This document shows positions 36,005-44,088 of a DNA stretch of 64,000 bases, piece by piece. A program made the position numbers and the translations under genes. The first letter of the stretch is position 1. Each line of letters starts with the position of its first letter. Source of the DNA: an uncultured Gammaproteobacteria bacterium (GTDB lineage Bacteria > Pseudomonadota > Gammaproteobacteria > UBA6429 > Thiohalophilaceae); the NCBI GenBank assembly GCA_937967995.1, contig CALBTB010000005.1:62001-126000 (forward strand), written 5' to 3'. The notes beneath the pieces are model-generated. The model saw only the letters and a list, made by a program, of their open reading frames with translations, had not been told where the DNA came from and did not search any database.

Positions 36005-37027
36005 ATGCAACCACCGATTAACATTGGCGGTCAGATTGTACAACCCGGCAGCCAGGCAACCATAGATCTTGCAGTAGGTAAGCTCTATACGCATAACGAA
36101 GTCACCATGCCCGTGCATGTTATTCATGGCAAGGAACGCGGGCCCTGTCTGTTTGTCAGCGCAGCGATTCATGGTGATGAAATCACGGGTGTGGAAATCA
36201 TTCGGCGCCTGATGAAAACACCGGCCCTGAAGAAACTGCATGGTACCCTGCTGGCGATTCCCATCGTGAATGTGCATGGTTTTATCAACAAGTCCCGTTA
36301 CTTGCCGGACCGGCGCGATCTGAACCGTAGTTTTCCGGGATCCAAACAGGGATCGCTGGCGGCCCGCCTGGCGCATTTATTCATGACACAAATTGTCAGC
36401 AAGGCCACACACGGAATCGATCTGCACAGCGGTGCGATCCACCGTGCCAACCTGCCGCAAATACGCGCCAACCTGGATGATCCGGACACACTCAATCTGG
36501 CCAAGGCATTTGGTATCCCGGTGCTGTTAAATGCCGAAATTCGTGACGGATCATTGCGTGAAGCAGCCACAAACTTTGGCATACCCGTGCTGGTTTATGA
36601 GTCCGGTGAGGCATTACGCTTTGATGAAATATCAGCGCGCAGTGGTGTCAATGGTGTTCTGCGAGTCATGCGATACCTGAAAATGCTGCCGGAAAAACCG
36701 TCTAAAACCACCAGTCATATCGAACCGGTGATTGCACGCTCCAGTAACTGGGTTCGTGCGCCGCAATCTGGCATACTTAGAATCAAGTCGAGGCTGGGCG
36801 CAAGAATAAAACGGCAGGATCGACTGGCGGTTGTGGCTGATCCGTTTGGCGGCAAGGAAGTCGTCATTGAGAGCCCGCTGTCCGGCATCGTCATAGGAAA
36901 GAATAACTTGCCACTGGTCAACGAAGGGGACGCCCTGTTTCACATAGCCCGATTCGATGATCCCAAGGACGTTGCTGCCAAGGTGGACGAACTGCAAGAC
37001 GTTGATGAGCTGATTACATTTCAATGA
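36005..37027 (+). CDS. AstE/AspA-family metallo-deacylase
   Basis: 340 residues of the succinylglutamate desuccinylase/aspartoacylase family, M14-like zinc enzymes. Probable ligands are His56 and Glu59 (AIHGDE) and His141 (GIDLHSG); the RRDLNRSFPG segment carries the substrate-binding Arg and Asn. The C-terminal third (about 245-325) resembles a biotinyl/lipoyl-like beta domain (APQSGILRIK, SPLSGIVIG). No other arginine-succinyl pathway genes are present, so true AstE is unlikely; removal of an acyl or glutamyl group from a RimK product is a better guess. Shares an ATGA overlap with mscS. Confidence 0.88.
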   Translation: MQPPINIGGQIVQPGSQATIDLAVGKLYTHNEVTMPVHVIHGKERGPCLFVSAAIHGDEITGVEIIRRLMKTPALKKLHGTLLAIPIVNVHGFINKSRYLPDRRDLNRSFPGSKQGSLAARLAHLFMTQIVSKATHGIDLHSGAIHRANLPQIRANLDDPDTLNLAKAFGIPVLLNAEIRDGSLREAATNFGIPVLVYESGEALRFDEISARSGVNGVLRVMRYLKMLPEKPSKTTSHIEPVIARSSNWVRAPQSGILRIKSRLGARIKRQDRLAVVADPFGGKEVVIESPLSGIVIGKNNLPLVNEGDALFHIARFDDPKDVAAKVDELQDVDELITFQ

Positions 37028-38322
37028 GTGAATACATGGACCTGACGTTTCTGCTTAACTGGTTGGGTATAGAACAGGAAAATCCCCAATCCTGGATCCA
37101 GATACTGGTTGTCGCCACAATCGTGGTGTCCGTCTGGTTTATTAATCGCTTTGTCTATAACCGAATCGACTCCCGCGTCACTGATGATACCCGGCAGATT
37201 CAACGCCTCTCCATGAAGGCATTTCAGCGCCTGTTTGCCCCCCTTATCGCGCTTGGTCTTTTCCTGCTGGCAAAACTGGTTTTACAAAATCTCAAGCTGG
37301 CCCATGACATTCTGGATATAACAATCCCCCTGGCCATATCACTGGCCATTATTCGCTTATCCGTTTACCTGCTACGCAAGGCCTTTCCGGTTACGCCACT
37401 GCTTAAAACCTGGGAAAATATTTTTGTCACGATAGTCTGGATTATCCTCGCAATACATCTGCTGGGCTGGTTGCCGGCACTGCTGACATCCATGGATGAT
37501 CTGGCTATTCAGGTTGGCAAGGCAAAGATTTCGCTGTTAACGGCTATCAAGGCCATTGCTTCTGTCGCAATATTTATTCTCATGGCCCTGTGGGTGTCCG
37601 CCATGATCGAACGGCGCCTGACACGCAGTGATATTTCCAGTTACCTCAAGATAGGCATCACCAAAACTGTCCGCGTTATTCTGCTCATCATCGCCTTTAT
37701 TGTTGCGCTGGATGTCATCGGTGTAGACCTGACAGCGCTGACCGTTCTCGGTGGTGCGCTGGGTGTTGGTATCGGTTTTGGTCTGCAACGTATTGCCAGT
37801 AACTTTATCAGCGGCTTCATTCTGTTGTTCGATCGGTCGATTCGACCAAGTGATGTCATCACCATCAATGAAAGTTTTGGCTGGGTCAAGGAGTTGCGTG
37901 CCCGTTACGTTGTCATACAGGATCGCGACGGAGTGGAAACCCTGATCCCCAATGAAAACCTGATCACTTCACAGGTCATTAACTGGAGTTACACTGACAG
38001 GAATGTTCGCCTCAAGTTACCGGTGCAGATCAGTTATAACGACGAACCGGAACTGGCCATGAAGTTATTGATTGAAGCAGCAAACGATAATTCACGCGTC
38101 CTGAAAGATCCGCCCGCCGTGGCTCGCCTGATGCGTTTTGCCGATCATGGTATCGATCTGGAATTACGGCTGTGGATCAGTGATCCACAGAACGGCGTCA
38201 ATAACCTGCGTTCCGATATCAATCTCGAAATCTGGAAGAAATTCAAACAGCACAAAATCACCATACCGTTCCCACAACGGGATGTTCATTTGTATTCAAC
38301 CAATCCAGGTAATGGAGGCTGA
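37024..38322 (+). CDS. MscS-type mechanosensitive channel
   Basis: 432 residues, larger than E. coli MscS (286). About five to six membrane segments, then the pore-lining helix VLGGALGVGIGFGLQ, the MscS beta domain (DRSIRPSDVI, RDGVETLIPNENLI, VINWSY) and a C-terminal alpha/beta domain. Releases solutes on hypo-osmotic shock. Its ATG overlaps the deacylase stop as ATGA, so it belongs to the same operon, which is unusual for a channel gene. Confidence 0.93.
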   Translation: MSEYMDLTFLLNWLGIEQENPQSWIQILVVATIVVSVWFINRFVYNRIDSRVTDDTRQIQRLSMKAFQRLFAPLIALGLFLLAKLVLQNLKLAHDILDITIPLAISLAIIRLSVYLLRKAFPVTPLLKTWENIFVTIVWIILAIHLLGWLPALLTSMDDLAIQVGKAKISLLTAIKAIASVAIFILMALWVSAMIERRLTRSDISSYLKIGITKTVRVILLIIAFIVALDVIGVDLTALTVLGGALGVGIGFGLQRIASNFISGFILLFDRSIRPSDVITINESFGWVKELRARYVVIQDRDGVETLIPNENLITSQVINWSYTDRNVRLKLPVQISYNDEPELAMKLLIEAANDNSRVLKDPPAVARLMRFADHGIDLELRLWISDPQNGVNNLRSDINLEIWKKFKQHKITIPFPQRDVHLYSTNPGNGG

Positions 38323-38324
38323 CA

Positions 38325-39296
38325 ATGTATCGAGTATGCCTCTGGAATCACAATGGAGAAATCATAGCCACCGGTGATCAGACACTGATTGAGAATTGGC
38401 AAAACGACCCGGAATTATTTATCTGGCTTGATGCTGTGGACAACGAAGCCAGTGAAGAAAGCAAATTACTGCAGAAAACCTTTGGCCTGCATCCACTGGC
38501 CCTGTCCGATGCACAACGCCAAAGACATCCACCCAAGCTGGAAACATTTGAAAATCACTGGTTTTTACTGCTTAAGGAATTAACCAGTATTGAAGATGAC
38601 ATTGACTTCACTACCACTCAGCTGGCTATGTTCACGGATAAACGATACATCGTCACACGTCGCAGTGGTGGTTCACCAGCGGTTACCGAACTCGAAAAAG
38701 GTCTGTCAGGCATTTTATCAAGTTCCGGTGATCACCCGGCTAACCTGACATTGTGGCTGGCTAAATATGTTGCTGACGCCTATATTCGAATGCTACTGAG
38801 TATCGAAGACCATCTCGAAGAACTGGAAGTCGAGATGTTCGAGCACCCGCATGACAGGATTCTGGCGGAACTGGTTGGATACCAGACTTATCTTCGCAAA
38901 ATGATACGTATCCTGTCATACCACAAACAGATTTTTTATGACTATGAAGTCAAGGAACTACCCGAGGTCGAGCCGGCTCTGGCACATGACTGGAACAATG
39001 CCTACGAACACTCTGAAAGGGGACATAGTCTGGCGAGTCTGTATTACGAAAATGCTTCCGATCTGGTGGATGGTTATATCTCGGTTGCCTCTCATCGACT
39101 CAACCAGATAATGAAGGTATTGACGGTCATCACCGTTATTTTCGTCCCATTAAGTTTTATTGCCGGTATTTACGGTATGAACTTTGAAAATATGCCGGAA
39201 CTGAAAAGTAAATCCGGCTATTTCATCCTGCTCGGCACCATGGGCTTTATTGCTACATCACTTCTGTTTGTCTTCAAGAGAAAACGCTGGCTGTAA
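38325..39296 (+). CDS. CorA/ZntB-family divalent metal transporter
   Basis: 323 residues with a large N-terminal cytosolic domain and two C-terminal membrane helices. The diagnostic YGMNF sits at the end of the first helix (about residue 285). The residues after GMN are ENMPELK, compatible with CorA (Mg) or ZntB-like transport; sequence alone does not decide. Starts two bases after the mscS stop and is preceded by GGAGG. Likely last gene of the rimB-rimK operon; about 117 bases without a gene follow, with a long-loop inverted repeat ATGTAAAA/TTTTACAT. Confidence 0.93.
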   Translation: MYRVCLWNHNGEIIATGDQTLIENWQNDPELFIWLDAVDNEASEESKLLQKTFGLHPLALSDAQRQRHPPKLETFENHWFLLLKELTSIEDDIDFTTTQLAMFTDKRYIVTRRSGGSPAVTELEKGLSGILSSSGDHPANLTLWLAKYVADAYIRMLLSIEDHLEELEVEMFEHPHDRILAELVGYQTYLRKMIRILSYHKQIFYDYEVKELPEVEPALAHDWNNAYEHSERGHSLASLYYENASDLVDGYISVASHRLNQIMKVLTVITVIFVPLSFIAGIYGMNFENMPELKSKSGYFILLGTMGFIATSLLFVFKRKRWL

Positions 39297-39413
39297 AATG
39301 TAAAAACTATGTAAACTTCCGTACTGATGTTTTACATAAGCTGCCCTGATATTTACCTCATGTGACACCTATGCTTTGCCTGACTATCACGCGATATTTT
39401 CAGGAGGCATCAC

Positions 39414-40580
39414 ATGCTAGACAAATTTTCTCTTCGCAGTCCCGTCGCCTGGCTGGCAATTCTGGGCAGTGCCCTTATCCTGTTGCTGTCCAGCCTGCCC
39501 GAATCCGGCAAAGCCCGGCTATTGGTACAACAGCCCCAGACTCCCCGTATCCAGCTGGCCATTCTGCTCGATACCAGCAGCAGTATGAGTGGACTGATCA
39601 ACCAGTCACGCAACCAGTTGTGGCAAATGGTCAATGAGTTCGCTCGCGCCAGACAAAATGGCAAGACACCTGTTCTTGAGGTAGCCGTGTATGAATATGG
39701 CCACAGCCGCCTGCCAGCCCAATCCGGCTTTATACGTCAGGTCACCGGGCTGACCAGCGAACTCGACCAGGTTTCCGAGGCGCTGTTCTCCCTGACAACG
39801 GCCGGTGGTGATGAATACTGCGGTATGGTGATTCAACGTGCCGTCAACGATTTGCAGTGGAGTAACAACAAAAACGATATACGCGCCATCTTTATTGCCG
39901 GCAACGAACCGTTTACACAGGGGCCGGTGAACTATCATCATGCCATTCAGTCAGCCCGGGACAAAGGTATCGTTGTGAATACGATTCATGCTGGTGATTT
40001 CCAGACCGGTGCCAACACAGGCTGGCAGCACGGTGCACAACTGGCCGGTGGTGACTACATGCACATCGACCACAACCATGTGGTGGCGCATATTGTCGCA
40101 CCCCAGGACAAACGTCTGGCTGAACTGAACGCACAGCTCAACAAAACCTATGTACCGTATGGTGCTAGCGGCGCCAAAAAGCTGGAACGCCAGGCCCGGC
40201 AGGACAAGCGTAATCAGCAGGAATCCATTGCATTACTGGCCGAACGCGTCAAGTCAAAAGTGTCATCGCTGTATAGTAACGAAGAGTGGGATCTTGTCGA
40301 TGCTGTTGAATCAGGTAATATCAATTTGAAGGAAATTGATACAGACAAATTACCTGCCCCCATGCAGGCCATGGCACCGGAACAACGCCAGGACTATATA
40401 CAGGAAAATGCCGAACAACGCCGTAACATCAGGCAGGAGATTCAGGCGCTAACCGAGGCGCGCGATAAATATATTGCAGAAAAACGCCGCGAATCAGCTG
40501 AAAAGAGTGTGAATACGGTTAATGATGCATTAATTTCGGCGATTCACAGGCAAGGTAAAAGCAGGAACTTTGTGTTTTAA
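39414..40580 (+). CDS. Von Willebrand factor A domain protein, membrane-anchored
   Basis: 388 residues. One N-terminal membrane segment (about 12-27), then a VWA domain (about 45-240) with MIDAS motif DTSSSMS and the SLTTAGGDEYCG loop; the last 140 residues are charged, coiled-coil-like and Gln/Glu-rich. The N-terminal anchor and lack of a cleavage site suggest a membrane-bound extracytoplasmic domain, though the opposite orientation cannot be excluded. No MoxR-type ATPase, the common partner of VWA proteins, is in the window. Strong AGGAGG precedes the ATG. Confidence 0.85.
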   Translation: MLDKFSLRSPVAWLAILGSALILLLSSLPESGKARLLVQQPQTPRIQLAILLDTSSSMSGLINQSRNQLWQMVNEFARARQNGKTPVLEVAVYEYGHSRLPAQSGFIRQVTGLTSELDQVSEALFSLTTAGGDEYCGMVIQRAVNDLQWSNNKNDIRAIFIAGNEPFTQGPVNYHHAIQSARDKGIVVNTIHAGDFQTGANTGWQHGAQLAGGDYMHIDHNHVVAHIVAPQDKRLAELNAQLNKTYVPYGASGAKKLERQARQDKRNQQESIALLAERVKSKVSSLYSNEEWDLVDAVESGNINLKEIDTDKLPAPMQAMAPEQRQDYIQENAEQRRNIRQEIQALTEARDKYIAEKRRESAEKSVNTVNDALISAIHRQGKSRNFVF

Positions 40581-40595
40581 TCCACGTAACCATAC

Positions 40596-40625
40596 AGGGG
40601 CAATGGCAAACATGCCGTTGCCCCT
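40596..40625. terminator. Bidirectional terminator between convergent genes
   Basis: AGGGGCAA...TTGCCCCT (40596-40603 and 40618-40625) with inner GGC/GCC forms a long stem with a 6-base loop. It lies between the VWA gene and the DUF155 gene, which point at each other, and touches the DUF155 stop codon at 40624-40626. Flanks are only moderately T-rich on either strand. Confidence 0.7.
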
Positions 40626-41403
40626 AAAATACATACTTCTCTGCCAGTGAAATCACGATATCGATGACAATCAAAATAACAATGTACCACTCCACCCGTA
40701 ATGATCGTTTATGTTGCAATAAGTCCAGTAATGTCTCGGTCGCTTTGGTTATTAGCAGCAATTTTCTTTCCAGTGCGACATGCCGCTCCCGTATCTCAAA
40801 TTCATCATCTATGAGCTGATACAGTTTTTCCAGCTCCGGATGCTCCCACAGCACGTCCGGTTTTTCACTCACTTCAACCCGGCCAACCATTTTGCTCTGA
40901 ATAGACAGAATTGTACCAATGCGCGATAACAGCGCTCTGTCCTTGGCACCGGTGCGCCCACTGACCTGCAGATGCTGTGACAGTGGTTCGATCTGATCAA
41001 ATACACCAGCAACAGATTCCTCATAAAATTCCAGTACCACGGTCTTGGCCATGATGTCAGCAATCACCTGAATATGTTCAAGGCTCAGTTCTTTAATGTG
41101 TACGATACCATGGCGAACGCTTTCTTCTTCAGCACCGGTTTCGATTTCAAGAGTGTCGTCAATAACTTTCTCATGCGGGGAAACAATGTAGCCACTTAAT
41201 TCACCCAACAAGCGCGCCTGTTCCAGTGTATCCAGTCCAAATGACACCACGACGCCGTAGCGCAATAACACTACTTTGCCGTCCTGGCCATATTTAATTA
41301 CTGCCGGGTTGGTGGATAACAGCTGCGCCTGCTGAAAATCTTTCAGTAATAAACGCTGACCGATATAGCTGGCATGCGCAATGATTTTCTGATCTGTCTG
41401 CAT
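40624..41403 (-). CDS. RMND1/Sif2-type DUF155 protein
   Basis: 259 residues of the DUF155 family, known from yeast Sif2/Sif3 and mitochondrial RMND1. Visible family parts: the central VLLRYGVVVSFGL, the long helical segment AKDRALLSRIG and the RHVALERKL region, then a C-terminal membrane helix (about residues 235-255). Eukaryotic members act in mitochondrial translation; the bacterial role is not established. It follows the RLAN-RimK gene by 11 bases, so it is probably co-transcribed. Predicted to be anchored to the inner membrane with the bulk in the cytosol. Confidence 0.85.
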   Translation of the reverse strand: MQTDQKIIAHASYIGQRLLLKDFQQAQLLSTNPAVIKYGQDGKVVLLRYGVVVSFGLDTLEQARLLGELSGYIVSPHEKVIDDTLEIETGAEEESVRHGIVHIKELSLEHIQVIADIMAKTVVLEFYEESVAGVFDQIEPLSQHLQVSGRTGAKDRALLSRIGTILSIQSKMVGRVEVSEKPDVLWEHPELEKLYQLIDDEFEIRERHVALERKLLLITKATETLLDLLQHKRSLRVEWYIVILIVIDIVISLAEKYVF

Positions 41404-41414
41404 AAACTGACCTT

Positions 41415-42884
41415 TTAAACCTGACGCAGCATTTCTGCCCGCCTGATAAATTCATCAATAATGGTGTCATACAGTGCGTCGCCCAGTATCTGGTCTTCGA
41501 CACCGGACTCAAGATTCGGGTTGTCGTTCACCTCGATGACACATATACCCCGTTGCGTCTGTTTGACATCAACACCATACAAGCCGTCACCAATAGCATT
41601 TGCTGCCTTGAGTGCCTCGTTAACTACGGCTTTCGGTGCATCTTCAATGGCCACGCAGCGATAGTCGCCTTCCTGCGGCTCCTCGGCATTGGCATGATTG
41701 ACAATCTGCCAGTGTTGCGGGCTCATGAAATACTGGCAGGCAAACAACGGTTTCTGGTTCAATACACCAATACGCCAGTCGTAATCCGTATACAGGTATT
41801 CCTGCGCGATAATAATGTCAGAATCCTTGAACAGCAGCCGGCAACGCTCAATCGCTTCCTTGTAGTTTTCCGCCTTGAACACACCACGTGAAAATGCCCC
41901 GTCCGGAATCTTGACAACCAGCGGATAACTGAGTGTTTCAAGTTTTTCCTTGAAATTGTATTCAGTCAGAATATCCGTTTGCGGTGTTCCGATATGCTTG
42001 CGTTGCAATAATTCCGCCAGATAGACCTTGTTGGTACATTTTACGATCGAATGAGGATCATCGATGACCACCAGGCCCTCATTCGCCGCCAACGTCGCCA
42101 TTTTGAATGTATGATGTTCGATAGCGGTGGTTTCACGAATAAACAGACAGTCAAACTCATTCAGCCGGTTCTTGTCTTTTTGCGTAATCAGCTCAACATA
42201 AATACCTTTTTTGTTTCCGGCCTCGATCATTTTTTCCAGCGCTACCTGATCGGAAGGTGGCAGAATTTCATTCGGGTTGTGCAAAATGGCCATGTCGTAT
42301 TTGTAAACTGTGGGTTTGCGGGTTTTTTTCCAGCGCGCACCGAGATAGCCGTTGATATAGGTACAGACATGTTCACGTTGCTGATCATCCAGCTTGTTGA
42401 GATAAAGCGGCCGAATCCGATTGATTTGCCAGCGCAGGCCCCGCTTGAACTCGACCTGTAACAGGGGCGCCGGAAACAGCTCATAAACAGCCTGGGCGAG
42501 CTTGCGTAAGTCCGGAATTCCCGGTTTACCAAAGATTATGTCTAACACAAACCTGTTTGCGTCTTCTTCGATGTGTTGCCTTTTTACGGCCTTTTCAATT
42601 TCCTTGTTCAGGAAATCCATTGCCAGGCTATAGATGGTTTTTCGATTCAGATCGACAACCGTCTGAAGTGACGGCATCACGCGCTGATTGCGCGCTTCAG
42701 CCAGTAACGACACATAGTAGCCCGTTGTTAAATATCCATAACTGCGACAGAAATTCAGGATGCGTATATTATCCGCCGTCATTTCCGGACTGCCATTTAT
42801 ATATTCCTGTGCGGTAATGACATTGGCTTCTGGAAAGGATTTGTGCCAGTCCTTGAGTTTTTCCACAACTACCAGATTATCCAT
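41415..42884 (-). CDS. RimK-like ATP-grasp ligase with RLAN N-terminal domain
   Basis: 489 residues. The first roughly 200 residues match the RLAN domain (RimK-like ATP-grasp N-terminal: ILNFCRSYGYLTTGYYVSLL, MPSLQTVVDL). The ATP-grasp core follows, with FIRETTAIEHHT, YPLVVKIPDGAFSRGVFK (ATP-binding Lys), IIAQEYLYTDYDWRIGV and the metal site VIEVNDNPNLESG. It probably joins an amino acid to a peptide or protein through an acyl-phosphate; the substrate is unknown. The stop of the GNAT-C39 gene is directly followed by this ATG, and that pairing is the one described for such ligases in the amidoligase literature. Confidence 0.9.
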   Translation of the reverse strand: MDNLVVVEKLKDWHKSFPEANVITAQEYINGSPEMTADNIRILNFCRSYGYLTTGYYVSLLAEARNQRVMPSLQTVVDLNRKTIYSLAMDFLNKEIEKAVKRQHIEEDANRFVLDIIFGKPGIPDLRKLAQAVYELFPAPLLQVEFKRGLRWQINRIRPLYLNKLDDQQREHVCTYINGYLGARWKKTRKPTVYKYDMAILHNPNEILPPSDQVALEKMIEAGNKKGIYVELITQKDKNRLNEFDCLFIRETTAIEHHTFKMATLAANEGLVVIDDPHSIVKCTNKVYLAELLQRKHIGTPQTDILTEYNFKEKLETLSYPLVVKIPDGAFSRGVFKAENYKEAIERCRLLFKDSDIIIAQEYLYTDYDWRIGVLNQKPLFACQYFMSPQHWQIVNHANAEEPQEGDYRCVAIEDAPKAVVNEALKAANAIGDGLYGVDVKQTQRGICVIEVNDNPNLESGVEDQILGDALYDTIIDEFIRRAEMLRQV

Positions 42885-44021
42885 TTACTGTTCCTGTTTT
42901 TTTATTAACAACACGGCCTTAAGGGCTGACTTGCCAAACTTGGCAATCCTTTCAAAATCGGTTTTGGCTATCGGCATATTCATCGTATCGGTCTCCGACT
43001 TGCCTTCGTCTCGATCGACATAAGGATCGTGAAGATAAATATATTGCGCATCGAATCCGGTCACAACGACCCAGTGCGGCGACTTCTCACCACATAACCG
43101 ATATGAACTGATTAACACCAGCGGAATAAACCCGTCATTAAATTTGGCTTCGATCTCCGCCGTACTCAACGCCCCTTCTACTATCGTTGCCGGATACTGT
43201 TGCAATTCGGCCAGAAAATCATCCTGGACCAGTTCCAGTACCTGTTTCTTTTCCCTGTTACGGACCGAATCAATGAACAGGGTACCTGTATCATTGACAT
43301 AGATTTCGACCTGAAAGCCACGGTGGCAGGCAGCCAGTGCCAGACCATAGGGTCCACAACCACCATGGCCGGCCGCCATGAAAATGGTTGTCGATTCACG
43401 CCATAAACGTAATTCCAGCGACTGGTTCATGGTGACGCGCCGATCCAGGGCATGCATCGCCATCATCAGGCAACAGGGTCCACAGGTGAACTCAAGCATC
43501 TGGGCATAATAGGGAACTTTGGCCATATCTGGTTTGAGTAACTGGTTCAGACGTTTTTCATAGCGATAGGCGGTCTGACCATCTTCATAGTAATCGTCAA
43601 CACTGCCGATACGACGGTAGCCCTGTTTTTCGTATAGCTTGATGGCAGCCAGACTGTCTGTACGTACTTCCAGGCGTAATGCAACACAGCTATGTTCTAC
43701 CGCATGGGTTTCCATCGACCGCATGAGCTGACTGGCCAGCCCCTTACCCTGTTCCGATGGCAGGACTGCCAGAGAATACACGCGCGCCAGCGATGTACCG
43801 GTGTGAAATAACAGAACCCCATAAGCAACCACCCGGCCATCCAGCTCAACAACAAGGTTGGCGGCATTGGCCCGGGTCAGCAGGTAGCGGAATGTCCGGC
43901 GGGTAAACCGGTCAAATTCAAAAGTCTGGTTCTCGATATCGACAAGTGCGTCAAGGTCATCCAGACGGGCTTCACGTATCACGGTTGCACAGCCACGGTT
44001 AATGGTGCCTCCAGAGGGCAA
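42885..44021 (-). CDS. GNAT acetyltransferase fused to C39-like peptidase
   Basis: 378 residues in two domains. The GNAT domain (about 12-158) has the acetyl-CoA loop EQGKGLA (residues 90-96) and LYEKQGYRR. The C39-like cysteine peptidase domain (about 170-375) has Cys180 (EFTCGPCC), His316 (SPHWVVV) and Asp332 (LHDPY), a complete triad. The start is uncertain: TTG at 44021 is used here; GTG at 43982 is possible; an ATT at 44003 lies four bases after GGAGG. Directly upstream of the RLAN-RimK ligase. It may process and acetylate the same peptide that the ligase modifies. Confidence 0.88.
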   Translation of the reverse strand: MPSGGTINRGCATVIREARLDDLDALVDIENQTFEFDRFTRRTFRYLLTRANAANLVVELDGRVVAYGVLLFHTGTSLARVYSLAVLPSEQGKGLASQLMRSMETHAVEHSCVALRLEVRTDSLAAIKLYEKQGYRRIGSVDDYYEDGQTAYRYEKRLNQLLKPDMAKVPYYAQMLEFTCGPCCLMMAMHALDRRVTMNQSLELRLWRESTTIFMAAGHGGCGPYGLALAACHRGFQVEIYVNDTGTLFIDSVRNREKKQVLELVQDDFLAELQQYPATIVEGALSTAEIEAKFNDGFIPLVLISSYRLCGEKSPHWVVVTGFDAQYIYLHDPYVDRDEGKSETDTMNMPIAKTDFERIAKFGKSALKAVLLIKKQEQ

Positions 44022-44088
44022 AAAACATCGGGATAATATAGAACAGGATTGGTAATTTACAGCAGGCAGAGTAAAAAAATCACGCCTT

